23,327 nt of DNA from Candidatus Apopatosoma intestinale (GCA_003524145.1 DODZ01000027.1:1-23327), one strand, 5' to 3'; positions 13,574-22,995 are shown, numbered from the stretch's first letter. Notes: generated from the letters alone by a model not told the origin. A program made the numbers and translations.

Positions 13574-16014
13574 GCGAAAAGCTGCGGACGGCGGGCGTGC
13601 ATCTGCTCGACCTGCCGTTTCATCTGGATAGCGAGTACACATATTATGTGCCGCAGTCGGCGGGAGAGGTGAAAATCGGCTCGCTCGTATTTGTCCCCTT
13701 CGGCAGGGCAAATGTCAGGCATGCCGCGGTGGTCACCTCGCTTGACCCCGAAACGGATATGGAGCATCTCAAGCCGATACTCGGAGCTATGAGCGACGAA
13801 CTGCGGCTCTCGGAGCCGCTCCTTGCGCTTTGCCGTTTCGTCTGCGAGCGCACCGTCTGCCCGATGGGCGATGCCGTGAAAAGAATAATCCCCGCGGAGG
13901 CTCTCTCACGCTCGGATGAGCTTTTTTTCATAAACGATGATGCGCCGGAGGCGGAGCTCAATGCGAAATCGCGCCTTGTACTCGATTATGTGGCATCGCG
14001 TTGCGAGGGTGTCACTGCGGAGCAGGCGGAAAAGGCTCTCGGAGCCGACAGCGCTGTGCTTCTCCGCTCGCTTCTTCGCGAGGGCGCGCTCCGCTCGGAG
14101 CTTTTCATCCGCGAGGCGGCAAGCGCGAATATTTCCGTGATATACGCCTGTGAGGATGCCGACACGGGCAAGCTTCTCGCGGCGAGAACACCCGCGGCGC
14201 AGAAGGAGATATTTTCTCTCGTTTCCGAGAGCGACGGCATTGAGCTTTCGGAGCTGACGGCGCTCGGCTATACCTCGGCGCAGGTGAAGGCACTCGTCAA
14301 AAAAGGGCTCGTGCGCGAGGAAAAATGCGAATATTACAGAAACCCATATGAAAATCTCGATGCCACGCCGCACCGCGAGCCTGTACTCTCGGAGGAGCAG
14401 GCGCGGGCAAAGAATCTGCTCTATGCGCTGACTCTGGACGGCAAGCCCCACGCGGCGCTTCTGCACGGAGTTACGGGGAGCGGCAAAACAAGCGTTGTGC
14501 TTTCGCTCTGTCGCAACATCATCGACGACGGCAGAACAGCGATAGTTCTTGTCCCCGAGATAGCGCTGACATGGCAGTCCGTTTCGGCATTCGCCGCTGT
14601 TTTCGGCGGCAGACTCGCCGTTATACATTCGCGGCTCTCGGGCGGAGAGCGTCTCGATACCTTCCGCAGAATAAGGCGCGGCGAGGTCGATATCGTTCTC
14701 GGCACGAGAAGCGCCGTTTTCGCTCCGCTCGAGCGGCTCGGCGCAATAATCATAGATGAGGAGCAGGAGCACACATATAAGTCGGAGCAGTCGCCGAAAT
14801 ATCATGCGCGCGATATCGCGAGATACCGCTGTGCGGAGTCGGGCGCGCTGATGCTCCTTTGCAGTGCCACTCCCTCTGTAGAAAGCTACGAAAAAGCGAA
14901 GCGCGGGGTCTACACCCTCGTGGAGCTGAAAAACCGCTATGGGACAGCACGCCTGCCCGAGGTTATCATCTCGGATATGCGAAAGGCGGCTTCTCCCGAG
15001 AGCTACATAGGCGAGGATCTGCGCCGCGAGCTTGAGAGAACGCTCCGCGCAGGCGAGCAGGCAGTTCTCTTTCTCAACAGGCGCGGCTACAGCAGCTATA
15101 TGTCCTGCCGCCTCTGCGGCGAGGCAGTGCTCTGCCCGCATTGCTCCGTTTCGCTGACATATCATAAGAAGCGCGGCGGGAAAGGTTATCTCTCCTGCCA
15201 CTACTGCGGATATCGCAGAGAGATGCCCTCTGTCTGCCCCTCGTGCGGGAGCGAACACCTTTCGCTCGGCGGCTTCGGCACGCAGAAGATAGAGGATGAG
15301 CTTTGCACGCTCTTTCCCGATGCACGCGTTATGCGTATGGATGCGGATACTACGCGCGGCAGATTTTCGCAGGACGAAATATGCGAAAAATTCCGCAATC
15401 GCGAGGCGGATATTCTCATCGGCACGCAGATGGTGACTAAGGGGCATAATTTCCCATCGGTCACACTCGTCGGCATCGTGGCGGCGGACAATTCGCTCTT
15501 CATGGACGATTTCCGCGCGGGAGAGCGGACATTTTCGCTGATAACGCAAGCTGTAGGAAGATCCGGCAGAGGCGCCGCCCCCGGCAAGGCTGTTATCCAG
15601 ACCTCAAATCCCGACAATCCGACAATATGCCTTGCCGCAAGGCAGGATTATATCGCCTTCTACGAAAACGATATCGCCATGCGCCGCGCGATGAGCTTTC
15701 CGCCCTATTGCGATATGGCGGTGCTCGCCGTTTCGGGCACGGAGGAAAATCGCGTGCGCGATATAGCGGCGTCTCTCTCGGAGCGCCTGCGTTCGCTCTG
15801 CACGGGAGAGTTTTCCGATTGCCGCGGTGTGATATTCGGTCCCTTTGAAGCCGATATATATAAGATAAACGAAAAATACCGCATGAGAATGGTGATAAAA
15901 TTCCGCGAAAACAGGCGGTGGCGTCTGCTTTTTGCCACGCTGATGAAGGAATTCGGCAAATATACCTCGCAGTCGCTCTCTGTCGGTATAGATATAAATC
16001 CAAGCACCGTTTGA
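13570..16014 (+). CDS. priA: Primosomal protein N' (replication restart helicase)
   Basis: 3'-to-5' DNA helicase that recognises stalled forks and reloads the replisome. The 814 residues are at the long end for the family. The N-terminal DNA-binding domain covers roughly 1-110, including YYVPQSAGEVKIGSLVFVPFG. Helicase domain 1 has Walker A GVTGSGKT (300-307) and the DEEQEH box (396-401). A two-zinc module has eight cysteines: C513, C516, C522, C525, C543, C546, C556 and C559. Helicase domain 2 follows, with GTQMVTKGHNFP and QAVGRSGRG. All key motifs are intact. It is translationally coupled to rpoZ through an ATGA overlap. Confidence 0.97.
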   Translation: MSEKLRTAGVHLLDLPFHLDSEYTYYVPQSAGEVKIGSLVFVPFGRANVRHAAVVTSLDPETDMEHLKPILGAMSDELRLSEPLLALCRFVCERTVCPMGDAVKRIIPAEALSRSDELFFINDDAPEAELNAKSRLVLDYVASRCEGVTAEQAEKALGADSAVLLRSLLREGALRSELFIREAASANISVIYACEDADTGKLLAARTPAAQKEIFSLVSESDGIELSELTALGYTSAQVKALVKKGLVREEKCEYYRNPYENLDATPHREPVLSEEQARAKNLLYALTLDGKPHAALLHGVTGSGKTSVVLSLCRNIIDDGRTAIVLVPEIALTWQSVSAFAAVFGGRLAVIHSRLSGGERLDTFRRIRRGEVDIVLGTRSAVFAPLERLGAIIIDEEQEHTYKSEQSPKYHARDIARYRCAESGALMLLCSATPSVESYEKAKRGVYTLVELKNRYGTARLPEVIISDMRKAASPESYIGEDLRRELERTLRAGEQAVLFLNRRGYSSYMSCRLCGEAVLCPHCSVSLTYHKKRGGKGYLSCHYCGYRREMPSVCPSCGSEHLSLGGFGTQKIEDELCTLFPDARVMRMDADTTRGRFSQDEICEKFRNREADILIGTQMVTKGHNFPSVTLVGIVAADNSLFMDDFRAGERTFSLITQAVGRSGRGAAPGKAVIQTSNPDNPTICLAARQDYIAFYENDIAMRRAMSFPPYCDMAVLAVSGTEENRVRDIAASLSERLRSLCTGEFSDCRGVIFGPFEADIYKINEKYRMRMVIKFRENRRWRLLFATLMKEFGKYTSQSLSVGIDINPSTV

Positions 16015-16031
16015 TTTACGGAGGTAGAAAG

Positions 16032-16523
16032 ATGGCACTACTCAATATACTCAAAGAAGGAGAGGAAGCACTGCGCAAGAAGAGCCGTCCCCTCGACAAA
16101 ATAACGGAACGCACATGCACGCTCCTCGACGATATGCTCGAAACCATGCGAAATGCCGACGGAGTCGGGCTTGCCGCTCCGCAGGTCGGCGTACTCCGCC
16201 GTGTCGTGGTGATAGAGGTGGAGCCGGGCGAGGTCATAGAACTGATAAATCCCGAGATAATATATTCCTCCGGCTCGCAGACGGGGCTTGAGGGATGTCT
16301 CTCGATCCCGGGCAAAAACGGGATATGCACGCGCCCCTCTTATGTAAAGGTGCGTGCGCTGGACAGAGAGGGAAACGAGCGCGAATACGAGGGCACGGGA
16401 CTGCTCGCGCGTTGCTTCTGCCACGAGATAGACCATCTCGACGGCAGGCTCTATCCCGATATAGCCGACAGGATGATGACGCCTGAGGAAGTAGCCGAAT
16501 ATTACGCGGAGGATGATAAATGA
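16032..16523 (+). CDS. def: Peptide deformylase
   Basis: Removes the formyl group from the initiator methionine of nascent proteins, a metal-dependent reaction. It has 163 residues. Motif 1 is GVGLAAPQVG (44-53), motif 2 is EGCLSIPG with metal ligand Cys89, and motif 3 is HEIDH with ligands His131 and His135 and catalytic Glu132. I chose the ATG at 16032 because GGAGGT lies at 16020-16025; upstream in-frame sequence runs into priA. Its product acts on what Fmt makes possible, and fmt follows with a 4-nt overlap. Confidence 0.97.
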   Translation: MALLNILKEGEEALRKKSRPLDKITERTCTLLDDMLETMRNADGVGLAAPQVGVLRRVVVIEVEPGEVIELINPEIIYSSGSQTGLEGCLSIPGKNGICTRPSYVKVRALDREGNEREYEGTGLLARCFCHEIDHLDGRLYPDIADRMMTPEEVAEYYAEDDK

Positions 16524-17464
16524 GAATAGTTTTCATGGGTACGCCCGAGTTTGCCTCGGCGGCGCTCGCTGCGCTCATAGCTTCGCCCTACGGAGCCGAT
16601 ATCGTCGGCGTCGTCACGCGGCAGGATAAGCCGAAAAACCGCGGTCATGTCATGACCCCGCCGCCCGTGAAGGTGCTGGCGCAGGCGCACGGCATTCCCG
16701 TATATCAGCCGCAGAACCTGAAGGCGGAAAACTTCGCCGATACGCTCACTGCCCTTGCCCCCGATATAATCATCGTCGCGGCATACGGGCGCATACTGCC
16801 GAAATATGTGCTCGACGCACCGCGCTTCGGTTGCATCAATATTCACGGCTCACTGCTCCCGAAATACCGCGGTGCCGCGCCCATACAGCGTGCCATCATG
16901 GCGGGAGAAAAAGAACTCGGCATCACTCTCATGTATATGGCAGAGGGAGTCGACACGGGCGATATGATAGCGAAAAGCTCATATTTCCCCGATGAAAACG
17001 ATAACTTCGGAAAGATACACGATACGCTTGCGAAAATGGGCGCCGACCTGCTCGTCCGTACACTCCCCGATATTTTTGCGGGAAAGACGACAAGAGAAAA
17101 GCAGGATGACGCGCTCTCAAATTACGCGGCAAAAATAGAAAAAGAGGACGCGAAGATAGATTTCTCCGCCACGGCAAAAGAGGTGCACGATAAAATCCGC
17201 GCGCTCTCGCCGGAGCCTGCGGCATATGCTCTGCTCGGCGGTGCCTCGCTGAAGATAACCGAGGCGGAGCGCACAGACCTGCCCGCAGAAGGCGAGGCGG
17301 GACTTGTTACCGCTCTCGACGCGAAAAAGAGCGGCGCGATATATGTAAACTGCGCGGACTTCAAAATAAAGCTTCTGCGGCTCATACCCGAGGGCAAAAA
17401 GGAAATGAGCGCGGGCGATTTTATAAGAGGCAGAAAAATAGAGGCGGGGCAGAAGCTCGAATGA
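16520..17464 (+). CDS. fmt: Methionyl-tRNA formyltransferase
   Basis: Transfers a formyl group from 10-formyl-THF to Met-tRNAfMet, needed for efficient translation start. The 314 residues match the family. The N-terminus MRIVFMGTPEFA is typical. The catalytic set is Asn107, His109 and Asp145, within INIHGSLLPKYRGAAPIQ and GVDTGDM. A C-terminal tRNA-binding OB-like domain covers about 208-314. It overlaps def by 4 nt, and the GGAGG before it lies in the codons for the def tail (AEDDK). Confidence 0.97.
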   Translation: MRIVFMGTPEFASAALAALIASPYGADIVGVVTRQDKPKNRGHVMTPPPVKVLAQAHGIPVYQPQNLKAENFADTLTALAPDIIIVAAYGRILPKYVLDAPRFGCINIHGSLLPKYRGAAPIQRAIMAGEKELGITLMYMAEGVDTGDMIAKSSYFPDENDNFGKIHDTLAKMGADLLVRTLPDIFAGKTTREKQDDALSNYAAKIEKEDAKIDFSATAKEVHDKIRALSPEPAAYALLGGASLKITEAERTDLPAEGEAGLVTALDAKKSGAIYVNCADFKIKLLRLIPEGKKEMSAGDFIRGRKIEAGQKLE

Positions 17465-17489
17465 GCGCCCGCAACGGAAGGAACGAAAT

Positions 17490-18803
17490 ATGACTGCAAG
17501 AGAAGCGGCGTTTCTCTCGCTGCAAAAGTACCGCGGAAGCGGCAAATATTCAAATATAGAGCTTTCGGGCAGCATAGAGCGGCTCGGGCTGGAGGGCGCG
17601 GAAAAGGCGCTCTATACAGCGCTTTTTTACGGCGTTATCGAAAGGGAAATCACGCTCGATTATTTCATCTCGCGCCTCTCGGAGCGCAGAGTGGACGATA
17701 TAGACCGCGATGTGCGCACGATTCTGGAGCTCGGCATATATCAGCTTGAATATATGGACAAAATCCCCGAGTCCGCCGCCGTGAACGAGAGCGTGAAGCT
17801 CGCCCGCCGTTTCTACGCGAGAAAGAACAGCGAGGCATTTATCAACGCTGTCCTGCGCAGCTTCATACGCGAGAGAAAGAATATCTCCCTACCGAAAAAG
17901 GAGGATAACTACATAAAATATCTTTCCGTCTGCTATTCGCTGCCGGAGTGGATATGCTCGCTCTGGTGCGATGCCTACGGAAAGGCACGTGCGGAAAAGG
18001 CGGCGGCAGGCACGCTCTGCCATCCGACGATGACACTGCGTGCAAATACGCTGAAAATAAGCCGCGACGACCTTGTGCAGAGACTCACGGCGGCAGGTAT
18101 TCCATGCGTTCCCTGTAAGGGAGCGGCGTGCGGCATACGCCTCTCAAACCATGTGCCGCTGGATAAGCTCGCGGAATTTGACGGGCTTTACTTCGTGCAG
18201 GACGAGGCTTCGCAGATAGCCGTCTCGGCACTCGGCGCAAAGCGCGGCGAAACCGTGCTCGATATGTGCGCCTGTCCCGGCGGCAAGAGCTTCGGCATAG
18301 CCATGGGTATGGAAAACGAGGGGCGCATCCTTGCCTTTGACCTGCATAAAAACAAGCTTTCGCTCATAGAGAGAGCGGCGGAGAAGCTCGGCATAGGCAT
18401 AATCGAAACAGGCGAAAACAACGCTTCCGTCTACCGCGAGGATATGCCGGCGGCAGACCGCATACTCTGCGATGTCCCCTGCTCGGGACTCGGCGTCATC
18501 GCAAAAAAACCCGATATCAAATACAAAAACCGCGAGGATATAGAGCGTCTGCCTTCCCTGCAAAAGAAAATCCTCGAGACGAGCGCGCGCTACCTCAGGG
18601 TCGGCGGCACTCTCGTCTATTCGACCTGCACGCTGAGTCCCGCGGAGAATAAAAATATAGTCTCGGCTTTTCTCTCGGAAAATGCGGATTTTGAGCTTTG
18701 CACTTTCCGCGCGGGCGGCGCGGAGTGCGCCGGCATGCTTGAGCTTATCCCGGGCGAGACGACGGACGGCTTCTTCATAGCCAAAATGAAAAAGGTGAAA
18801 TAA
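17490..18803 (+). CDS. rsmB: 16S rRNA m5C967 methyltransferase
   Basis: SAM-dependent enzyme that methylates C967 (E. coli numbering) of 16S rRNA. The 437 residues consist of an N-terminal NusB-like RNA-binding domain (about 1-130), a linker, and a Rossmann methyltransferase domain with SAM motif CACPGGKS (260-267). The two cysteines used by m5C enzymes are present: Cys331 in DVPCSGLG (motif IV) and Cys380 in YSTCTLSPAEN (motif VI). GGAAGGAA precedes the ATG in a 25-nt gap after fmt. It abuts rlmN with no gap. It lies between fmt and rlmN as in B. subtilis. Confidence 0.96.
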   Translation: MTAREAAFLSLQKYRGSGKYSNIELSGSIERLGLEGAEKALYTALFYGVIEREITLDYFISRLSERRVDDIDRDVRTILELGIYQLEYMDKIPESAAVNESVKLARRFYARKNSEAFINAVLRSFIRERKNISLPKKEDNYIKYLSVCYSLPEWICSLWCDAYGKARAEKAAAGTLCHPTMTLRANTLKISRDDLVQRLTAAGIPCVPCKGAACGIRLSNHVPLDKLAEFDGLYFVQDEASQIAVSALGAKRGETVLDMCACPGGKSFGIAMGMENEGRILAFDLHKNKLSLIERAAEKLGIGIIETGENNASVYREDMPAADRILCDVPCSGLGVIAKKPDIKYKNREDIERLPSLQKKILETSARYLRVGGTLVYSTCTLSPAENKNIVSAFLSENADFELCTFRAGGAECAGMLELIPGETTDGFFIAKMKKVK

Positions 18804-19856
18804 ATGGCACAGGCAGAAAGAAAATACGACCTTGCGAGCATGACGCTCTCCGAGCTTACCGAATATATAATATCCCTCGGCGAGCCGAAATACCGCGCAA
18901 AGCAGATTTTCGACTGGATAAACAAAGGCGAAAACTACTCCGGAATGAAAAATGTCCCTGCGGCGCTTAAAGATAAGCTTATCGCCGACGGCGCTTTCAT
19001 CGCGGGAATGAAGACAGAACGCAAGCAGGTCTCGGCGGACGGGACGGTGAAGTATCTTTTTTCGGCGGACGACGGCGAAAAGATAGAATCGGTTCTCATG
19101 TCGTATAAGCACGGGCATACCATCTGCATTTCCTCCGAGGCGGGTTGCGCCATGGGATGCAAATTCTGCGCCTCCACGCTCGGCGGACTCTCGCGCAGAC
19201 TTCTCCCCTCGGAAATGCTCATGCAGGTCATAATGGCACAGAAGGACGCAGGCGAGCGCATATCGAATATCGTGCTCATGGGCATCGGCGAGCCGCTCGA
19301 TAATTATGACAATGTGCTGAAATTTCTGCGGCTTGTCGGCAGTCCCGATTCACTGAATATCGGCTATCGCCATATCTCGCTCTCGACCTGCGGTATTGTG
19401 GATAAGATAGAAAAGCTCGCGGATGAGGGGCTTCCGATAACGCTTTCCGTTTCGCTCCATGCATATGACGACGAAACGAGAAGCGCACTCATGCCGATAA
19501 ACAAGAAATGGTGCATTGCGGAGCTGCTTTCCGCCTGCGGCAGGTATTTTGCGAAAACAGGACGGCGCATCTCCTTTGAATATACGCTCATCGCAGGCAA
19601 AAACGACAGTGAGGGCGGCGCGAAAAAGCTTGCCCGTGTGCTGAAAACCTACTGCGGCGATATGCCGCTCCATGTAAATCTCATACCCGTAAACAATGTC
19701 ACGGAGCGCGGACTCCTCCCAAGCAGCAGAGAGGGCGCGGAGCGTTTCGCGGCGATACTGGAGGGCGAGCACATAACGGCGACGATACGCCGCAAGCTCG
19801 GCTCGGATATAGATGCCTCCTGCGGTCAGCTCCGCGCAAAGGCGGCAAAGAATTGA
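18804..19856 (+). CDS. rlmN: Dual-specificity rRNA/tRNA methyltransferase RlmN
   Basis: Radical SAM enzyme that makes m2A2503 in 23S rRNA and m2A37 in some tRNAs. The 350 residues are usual. The 4Fe-4S motif is CX3CX2C with Cys115, Cys119 and Cys122 (GCAMGCKFCAS). The SAM-contact GIGEP and a late cysteine, Cys340 in DASCGQLR, fit the methyl-carrying mechanism. It is RlmN rather than the antibiotic-resistance relative Cfr, judged by operon position and overall motifs. The ATG directly follows the rsmB stop, and AAGG in the end of rsmB serves as the ribosome binding site. Confidence 0.96.
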   Translation: MAQAERKYDLASMTLSELTEYIISLGEPKYRAKQIFDWINKGENYSGMKNVPAALKDKLIADGAFIAGMKTERKQVSADGTVKYLFSADDGEKIESVLMSYKHGHTICISSEAGCAMGCKFCASTLGGLSRRLLPSEMLMQVIMAQKDAGERISNIVLMGIGEPLDNYDNVLKFLRLVGSPDSLNIGYRHISLSTCGIVDKIEKLADEGLPITLSVSLHAYDDETRSALMPINKKWCIAELLSACGRYFAKTGRRISFEYTLIAGKNDSEGGAKKLARVLKTYCGDMPLHVNLIPVNNVTERGLLPSSREGAERFAAILEGEHITATIRRKLGSDIDASCGQLRAKAAKN

Positions 19857-19886
19857 TTCCCGATATCTTGAAAGGAAAGGCTTTTT

Positions 19887-20666
19887 ATGGTATTTTTTGG
19901 TAGAAGCGATGTGGGTCTGCGCAGACAGATAAATCAGGACTGCTTCTCATGCATGCGCATATGGGGCGGCGAAGCCGTTCTGCTCGCCGTTTGCGACGGA
20001 ATGGGCGGTCATAAAGCAGGCGAAATAGCCAGCCAGAAGGCGATGGCTGTCTTTTGCGATAAGATAGTCGGCAATCCCTGCATAGAGGAACAGCCGGAAA
20101 AGGCACGTGTCGCCATCCGCAAAACGATGACCATAGCCGCTTCTGCCGCAAACAGAACCGTGTATGAAATGTCAAACCGTTTTGAGGAGCTTGCCGGCAT
20201 GGGCACTACACTCGTCGCGGCGATAGTATACGGCGGCGTGCTCTACGCGATAAATATAGGCGACAGCAGAGCCTATATAGTCACGCGCAGAGAGGCTTTT
20301 CAGATTACGCGCGACCACTCCTTCGTGCAATACCTGATAAAGGAAAAAAAGCTCACGGAGGAAGAAGCGAAATATTATCCCCATAAAAATGTGATAACAA
20401 GGGCAATCGGCATAAACGATTCCATAGAGATAGACTTTTTCCATGCAAATCTGCGCTCATGGGGCACGGGATATTTGCTCCTTTGCAGTGACGGACTTAC
20501 AAATTATGCGGAAAGCAGTGACCTTGTAAATATAATCTGTACTCAGACAAAGGCGGACAGAGTTTCACCCGAGGGAGAGCTTGCGAGAAAAACAGAGCAG
20601 CTCATAGCCTTTGCAAACAAAAAGGGCGGCGGCGATAATATAACAGCCGTTCTTGCCAAATTCTGA
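19887..20666 (+). CDS. prpC: PP2C-family Ser/Thr protein phosphatase
   Basis: Metal-dependent phosphatase (259 residues, cytosolic) that opposes the kinase encoded next to it. PP2C motifs in order are: SDVGLRRQINQD with Asp18; VCDGMGGHKAGE with metal ligand Asp37; MGTTLVAA; NIGDSRAYIV; CSDGLTNY with its metal-binding Asp; and GGGDNITAVL at the C-terminus. All metal-binding aspartates are present, so it should be active. AAAGGAAAGG precedes the ATG in the 30-nt gap after rlmN. The gene order PrpC-PrkC-RsgA is shared with B. subtilis, where the pair acts on EF-Tu, EF-G and RsgA; the same is likely here but inferred. Confidence 0.95.
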   Translation: MVFFGRSDVGLRRQINQDCFSCMRIWGGEAVLLAVCDGMGGHKAGEIASQKAMAVFCDKIVGNPCIEEQPEKARVAIRKTMTIAASAANRTVYEMSNRFEELAGMGTTLVAAIVYGGVLYAINIGDSRAYIVTRREAFQITRDHSFVQYLIKEKKLTEEEAKYYPHKNVITRAIGINDSIEIDFFHANLRSWGTGYLLLCSDGLTNYAESSDLVNIICTQTKADRVSPEGELARKTEQLIAFANKKGGGDNITAVLAKF

Positions 20667-20689
20667 TGGGATTATATGAGAGGTTAAAA

Positions 20690-21970
20690 ATGAAAGCAGA
20701 CGCATACAATAAATACATAGGTCAGGTTTTTGACCGCAGATACAAAATAGTAAAAACCATCGGAATCGGCGGCATGGCGGTCGTTTTCGAGGCATATGAC
20801 ATAACGACGGGCAAGCGTGTCGCCATAAAAATGCTCAAGGATACGATAGAGAACGATACGCAGGCAATACGTCGATTTATCAACGAATCCCGCGCTATTT
20901 CGATGATGGACAGCGACAATATAGTAAAAATCTATTATGTTTCCGTTTCGGGTCCGCATAAATTCATCGCCATGGAATATATCGACGGCATCACCCTGCG
21001 CGAATATATGAACCATAAGGGCATGGTTTCATGGAGCGAAACGGTGGAATTTGCCATTCAGATACTCACCGCACTCGGTCATGCGCACAGCAAGGGCATC
21101 ATCCATCGCGATATCAAGCCGCAGAATATCATGCTTACAGAGGGCGGCTATGTCAAGGTGACGGATTTCGGCATAGCGAAGATTCCGAAAGCGGAAACGC
21201 TCACGATGATAGACAAGGCGATAGGCACCGTTTATTACATAAGCCCCGAGCAGGCGCGCGGACTCAAAATAGACGCGAGAAGTGACCTTTATTCGCTGGG
21301 CATCATGATGTATGAAATGGTGACGGGCAGGCTTCCTTTCGTAGGTGAGGCGGCGATATCCGTGCTTGTTTCGCACATGAACGAAATGCCCAAGCCTCCG
21401 ACGATGTATAATCCGAATATACCGAAGGGACTGGAGCAGATTATTCTCTGCATGCTGGAGAAGGATCCCGAAAACAGATATCAGAGCGCATCGCAGGTGA
21501 TAAGACAGCTGAACCAGCTCAAGAAAAACCCGACGGTAATATTCCCTCAGCGCCGCCCGACAATGAAAACACCCACCTCGGAAACCGTCATAGACAAGAC
21601 TAAGGAACGCGAGAGGCTTCTCTACGGCAATTCGACGGGCGAGATGCGAAAGGCACCGACATCAGAAGGCATACGCATAGGCAATATTCCCGTCTCTCCG
21701 CGCAATAACTCAAACACGCAGGAAGCAACAGCACCGAATATTCCTTTTCCGGGTGCCAAGCCGAGGAGAGGAAAAAGCTCGTCCTTTGCACTTGTCGTGG
21801 TCGTATGCGTAATTTTTGTGGCTCTGGCTCTCGTGGGGCTCGGCATGATTTTCGGTATGCTCATATCGGGCAGAGCACCCGCGATGCTTTTGTCGATAAT
21901 GCCGCATGAGAAAATAAATATATTCACCGCGCTCATGCAGGCAGCAAAAAACACGGCGGGTATATTATAA
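20690..21970 (+). CDS. prkC: Membrane Ser/Thr protein kinase without PASTA domains
   Basis: Hanks-type kinase (426 residues from this start). The kinase domain covers about 10-275: glycine loop GIGGMAVVFE (25-34), ATP lysine Lys47, HRDIKPQN with Asp141, DFG (159-161), and SPEQ (185-188) after a Thr-containing activation loop. A juxtamembrane linker (about 280-362) is rich in Thr, Ser and Pro. One membrane helix spans about 366-393, leaving only ~33 residues outside, with no PASTA repeats, unlike B. subtilis PrkC. I prefer the ATG at 20690, with GAGAGG upstream, over the in-frame ATG at 20666, which overlaps the phosphatase stop (TGATG) and would add 8 residues. It might sense something other than muropeptides. 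Confidence 0.93.
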   Translation: MKADAYNKYIGQVFDRRYKIVKTIGIGGMAVVFEAYDITTGKRVAIKMLKDTIENDTQAIRRFINESRAISMMDSDNIVKIYYVSVSGPHKFIAMEYIDGITLREYMNHKGMVSWSETVEFAIQILTALGHAHSKGIIHRDIKPQNIMLTEGGYVKVTDFGIAKIPKAETLTMIDKAIGTVYYISPEQARGLKIDARSDLYSLGIMMYEMVTGRLPFVGEAAISVLVSHMNEMPKPPTMYNPNIPKGLEQIILCMLEKDPENRYQSASQVIRQLNQLKKNPTVIFPQRRPTMKTPTSETVIDKTKERERLLYGNSTGEMRKAPTSEGIRIGNIPVSPRNNSNTQEATAPNIPFPGAKPRRGKSSSFALVVVVCVIFVALALVGLGMIFGMLISGRAPAMLLSIMPHEKINIFTALMQAAKNTAGIL

Positions 21971-21971
21971 T

Positions 21972-22916
21972 ATGAAGAACGAAATAAGCGGAATAATAAT
22001 CCGCGGGCTCGGCGGACTCTATGATGTGCTCTGCGGCAAGGAGATAATCTCCTGCCGCGCACGCGGAGTTTTCCGCCATGAGAAAACCTCGGCGCAGGCG
22101 GGCGACAGGGTTGTGATAGCTTATGACGGCGAAAATAAAAATGCGGGTTATGTCATAGATAAGATATTGCCGCGCAAAAATCTGCTCATACGCCCCGCGC
22201 TTGCAAATACGGATGTGCTTTTTATCGCGTTTGCACCGTCGCATCCGGAGCCGGATCTGCTCGGCACAGATAAGCTGACGGCTATCGCCGTGCATAACGG
22301 GATAACGCCTGTCATCGTGATAACAAAAGCCGATATGGACAGAAAAAAAGCGGAGGAATATCGCAGAATATATGAAAAATGCGGCTTCACCGTTTTGCTC
22401 ACCTCGTCTGTCGACGGGGAAGGAATGAGTGCCGTGCGCGATTATATATGCACGAGAGGCGAGGACGAAATATTTGCTTTTGCGGGTGCTTCGGGTGTCG
22501 GCAAATCGACGCTTATCGGCAGTATTTTTTCCGAGCTGAAGCTCGAAACGGGCAGGATAAGCGAAAAAACGGCGCGCGGCAGACATACTACCCGCGCAGT
22601 GACGCTGTTTTCATGTGATTGCGGCGGAGGGCGGATGTTTATTGCCGATACCCCGGGATTTTCCATGCTGGATTTCATAAACTTCAACTTTTTCGGGCTG
22701 GATGAACTTGTGTATACCTTTCCCGAATTTGAAAAATATCTCGGGGGTTGCCGATATCGCGGCTGTACCCATACAAAAGAAGAGGGCTGCGCCGTGCTTG
22801 CGGCAGTGGCGGAGGGCGCTGTGCCGAAAAGCCGCCATGATAGCTACCTTGCTATATATGAGGAACTGAAAAAGGTTCCGGAATGGAAGAGAAAAGCAAT
22901 TGAGAGCGGGAGATAA
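21972..22916 (+). CDS. rsgA: Ribosome small subunit assembly GTPase RsgA
   Basis: Circularly permuted GTPase that checks late 30S assembly. The 314 residues show an N-terminal OB domain (about 1-70) and the permuted motif order: G4 TKAD (118-121), then G1 GASGVGKST (172-180), then G3 DTPG (226-229). A C-terminal zinc site has Cys260, Cys265, His267 and Cys273. Residues RGRHTTR near 202-208 fit switch I. It starts 1 nt after the kinase stop with only a weak ribosome binding site, so it probably depends on translational coupling. The last codons form part of the terminator hairpin. In B. subtilis rpe and thiN follow; here the operon ends. Confidence 0.96.
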   Translation: MKNEISGIIIRGLGGLYDVLCGKEIISCRARGVFRHEKTSAQAGDRVVIAYDGENKNAGYVIDKILPRKNLLIRPALANTDVLFIAFAPSHPEPDLLGTDKLTAIAVHNGITPVIVITKADMDRKKAEEYRRIYEKCGFTVLLTSSVDGEGMSAVRDYICTRGEDEIFAFAGASGVGKSTLIGSIFSELKLETGRISEKTARGRHTTRAVTLFSCDCGGGRMFIADTPGFSMLDFINFNFFGLDELVYTFPEFEKYLGGCRYRGCTHTKEEGCAVLAAVAEGAVPKSRHDSYLAIYEELKKVPEWKRKAIESGR

Positions 22917-22935
22917 ATCCTGCTCTCTTTTTTTT
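22902..22935 (+). terminator. Intrinsic terminator overlapping the rsgA stop codon
   Basis: GAGAGCGGG (22902-22910) pairs with CCTGCTCTC (22919-22927) with one G-U pair, around an 8-nt loop containing the TAA stop at 22914-22916. Eight Ts follow. The hairpin thus includes the final codons of rsgA. It closes the 12-gene run. Confidence 0.9.
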
Positions 22936-22976
22936 ATTTTATTCTCTTATTTTTGCCACTCACTGAAGTTTTTGCT

Positions 22977-22985
22977 TGCTATAAT
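22977..22985 (+). promoter_or_regulatory. Candidate extended -10 promoter before repeat B
   Basis: TGC-TATAAT is an extended -10 element. A -35-like TTGCCA at 22953-22958 is spaced too far (21 nt). Transcription would begin near 22992, about 4 nt before repeat B begins. I see no equally good element before copy A, so this is a weak lead that the repeat is transcribed on its own. Confidence 0.35.
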
Positions 22986-22995
22986 ACAAAAAGAT

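Noticed and set aside
21966..21971. TATAAT just before rsgA as an internal promoter
   Set aside because: No -35 element or TGn extension at usable distance, and a start there would fall inside the coding region.
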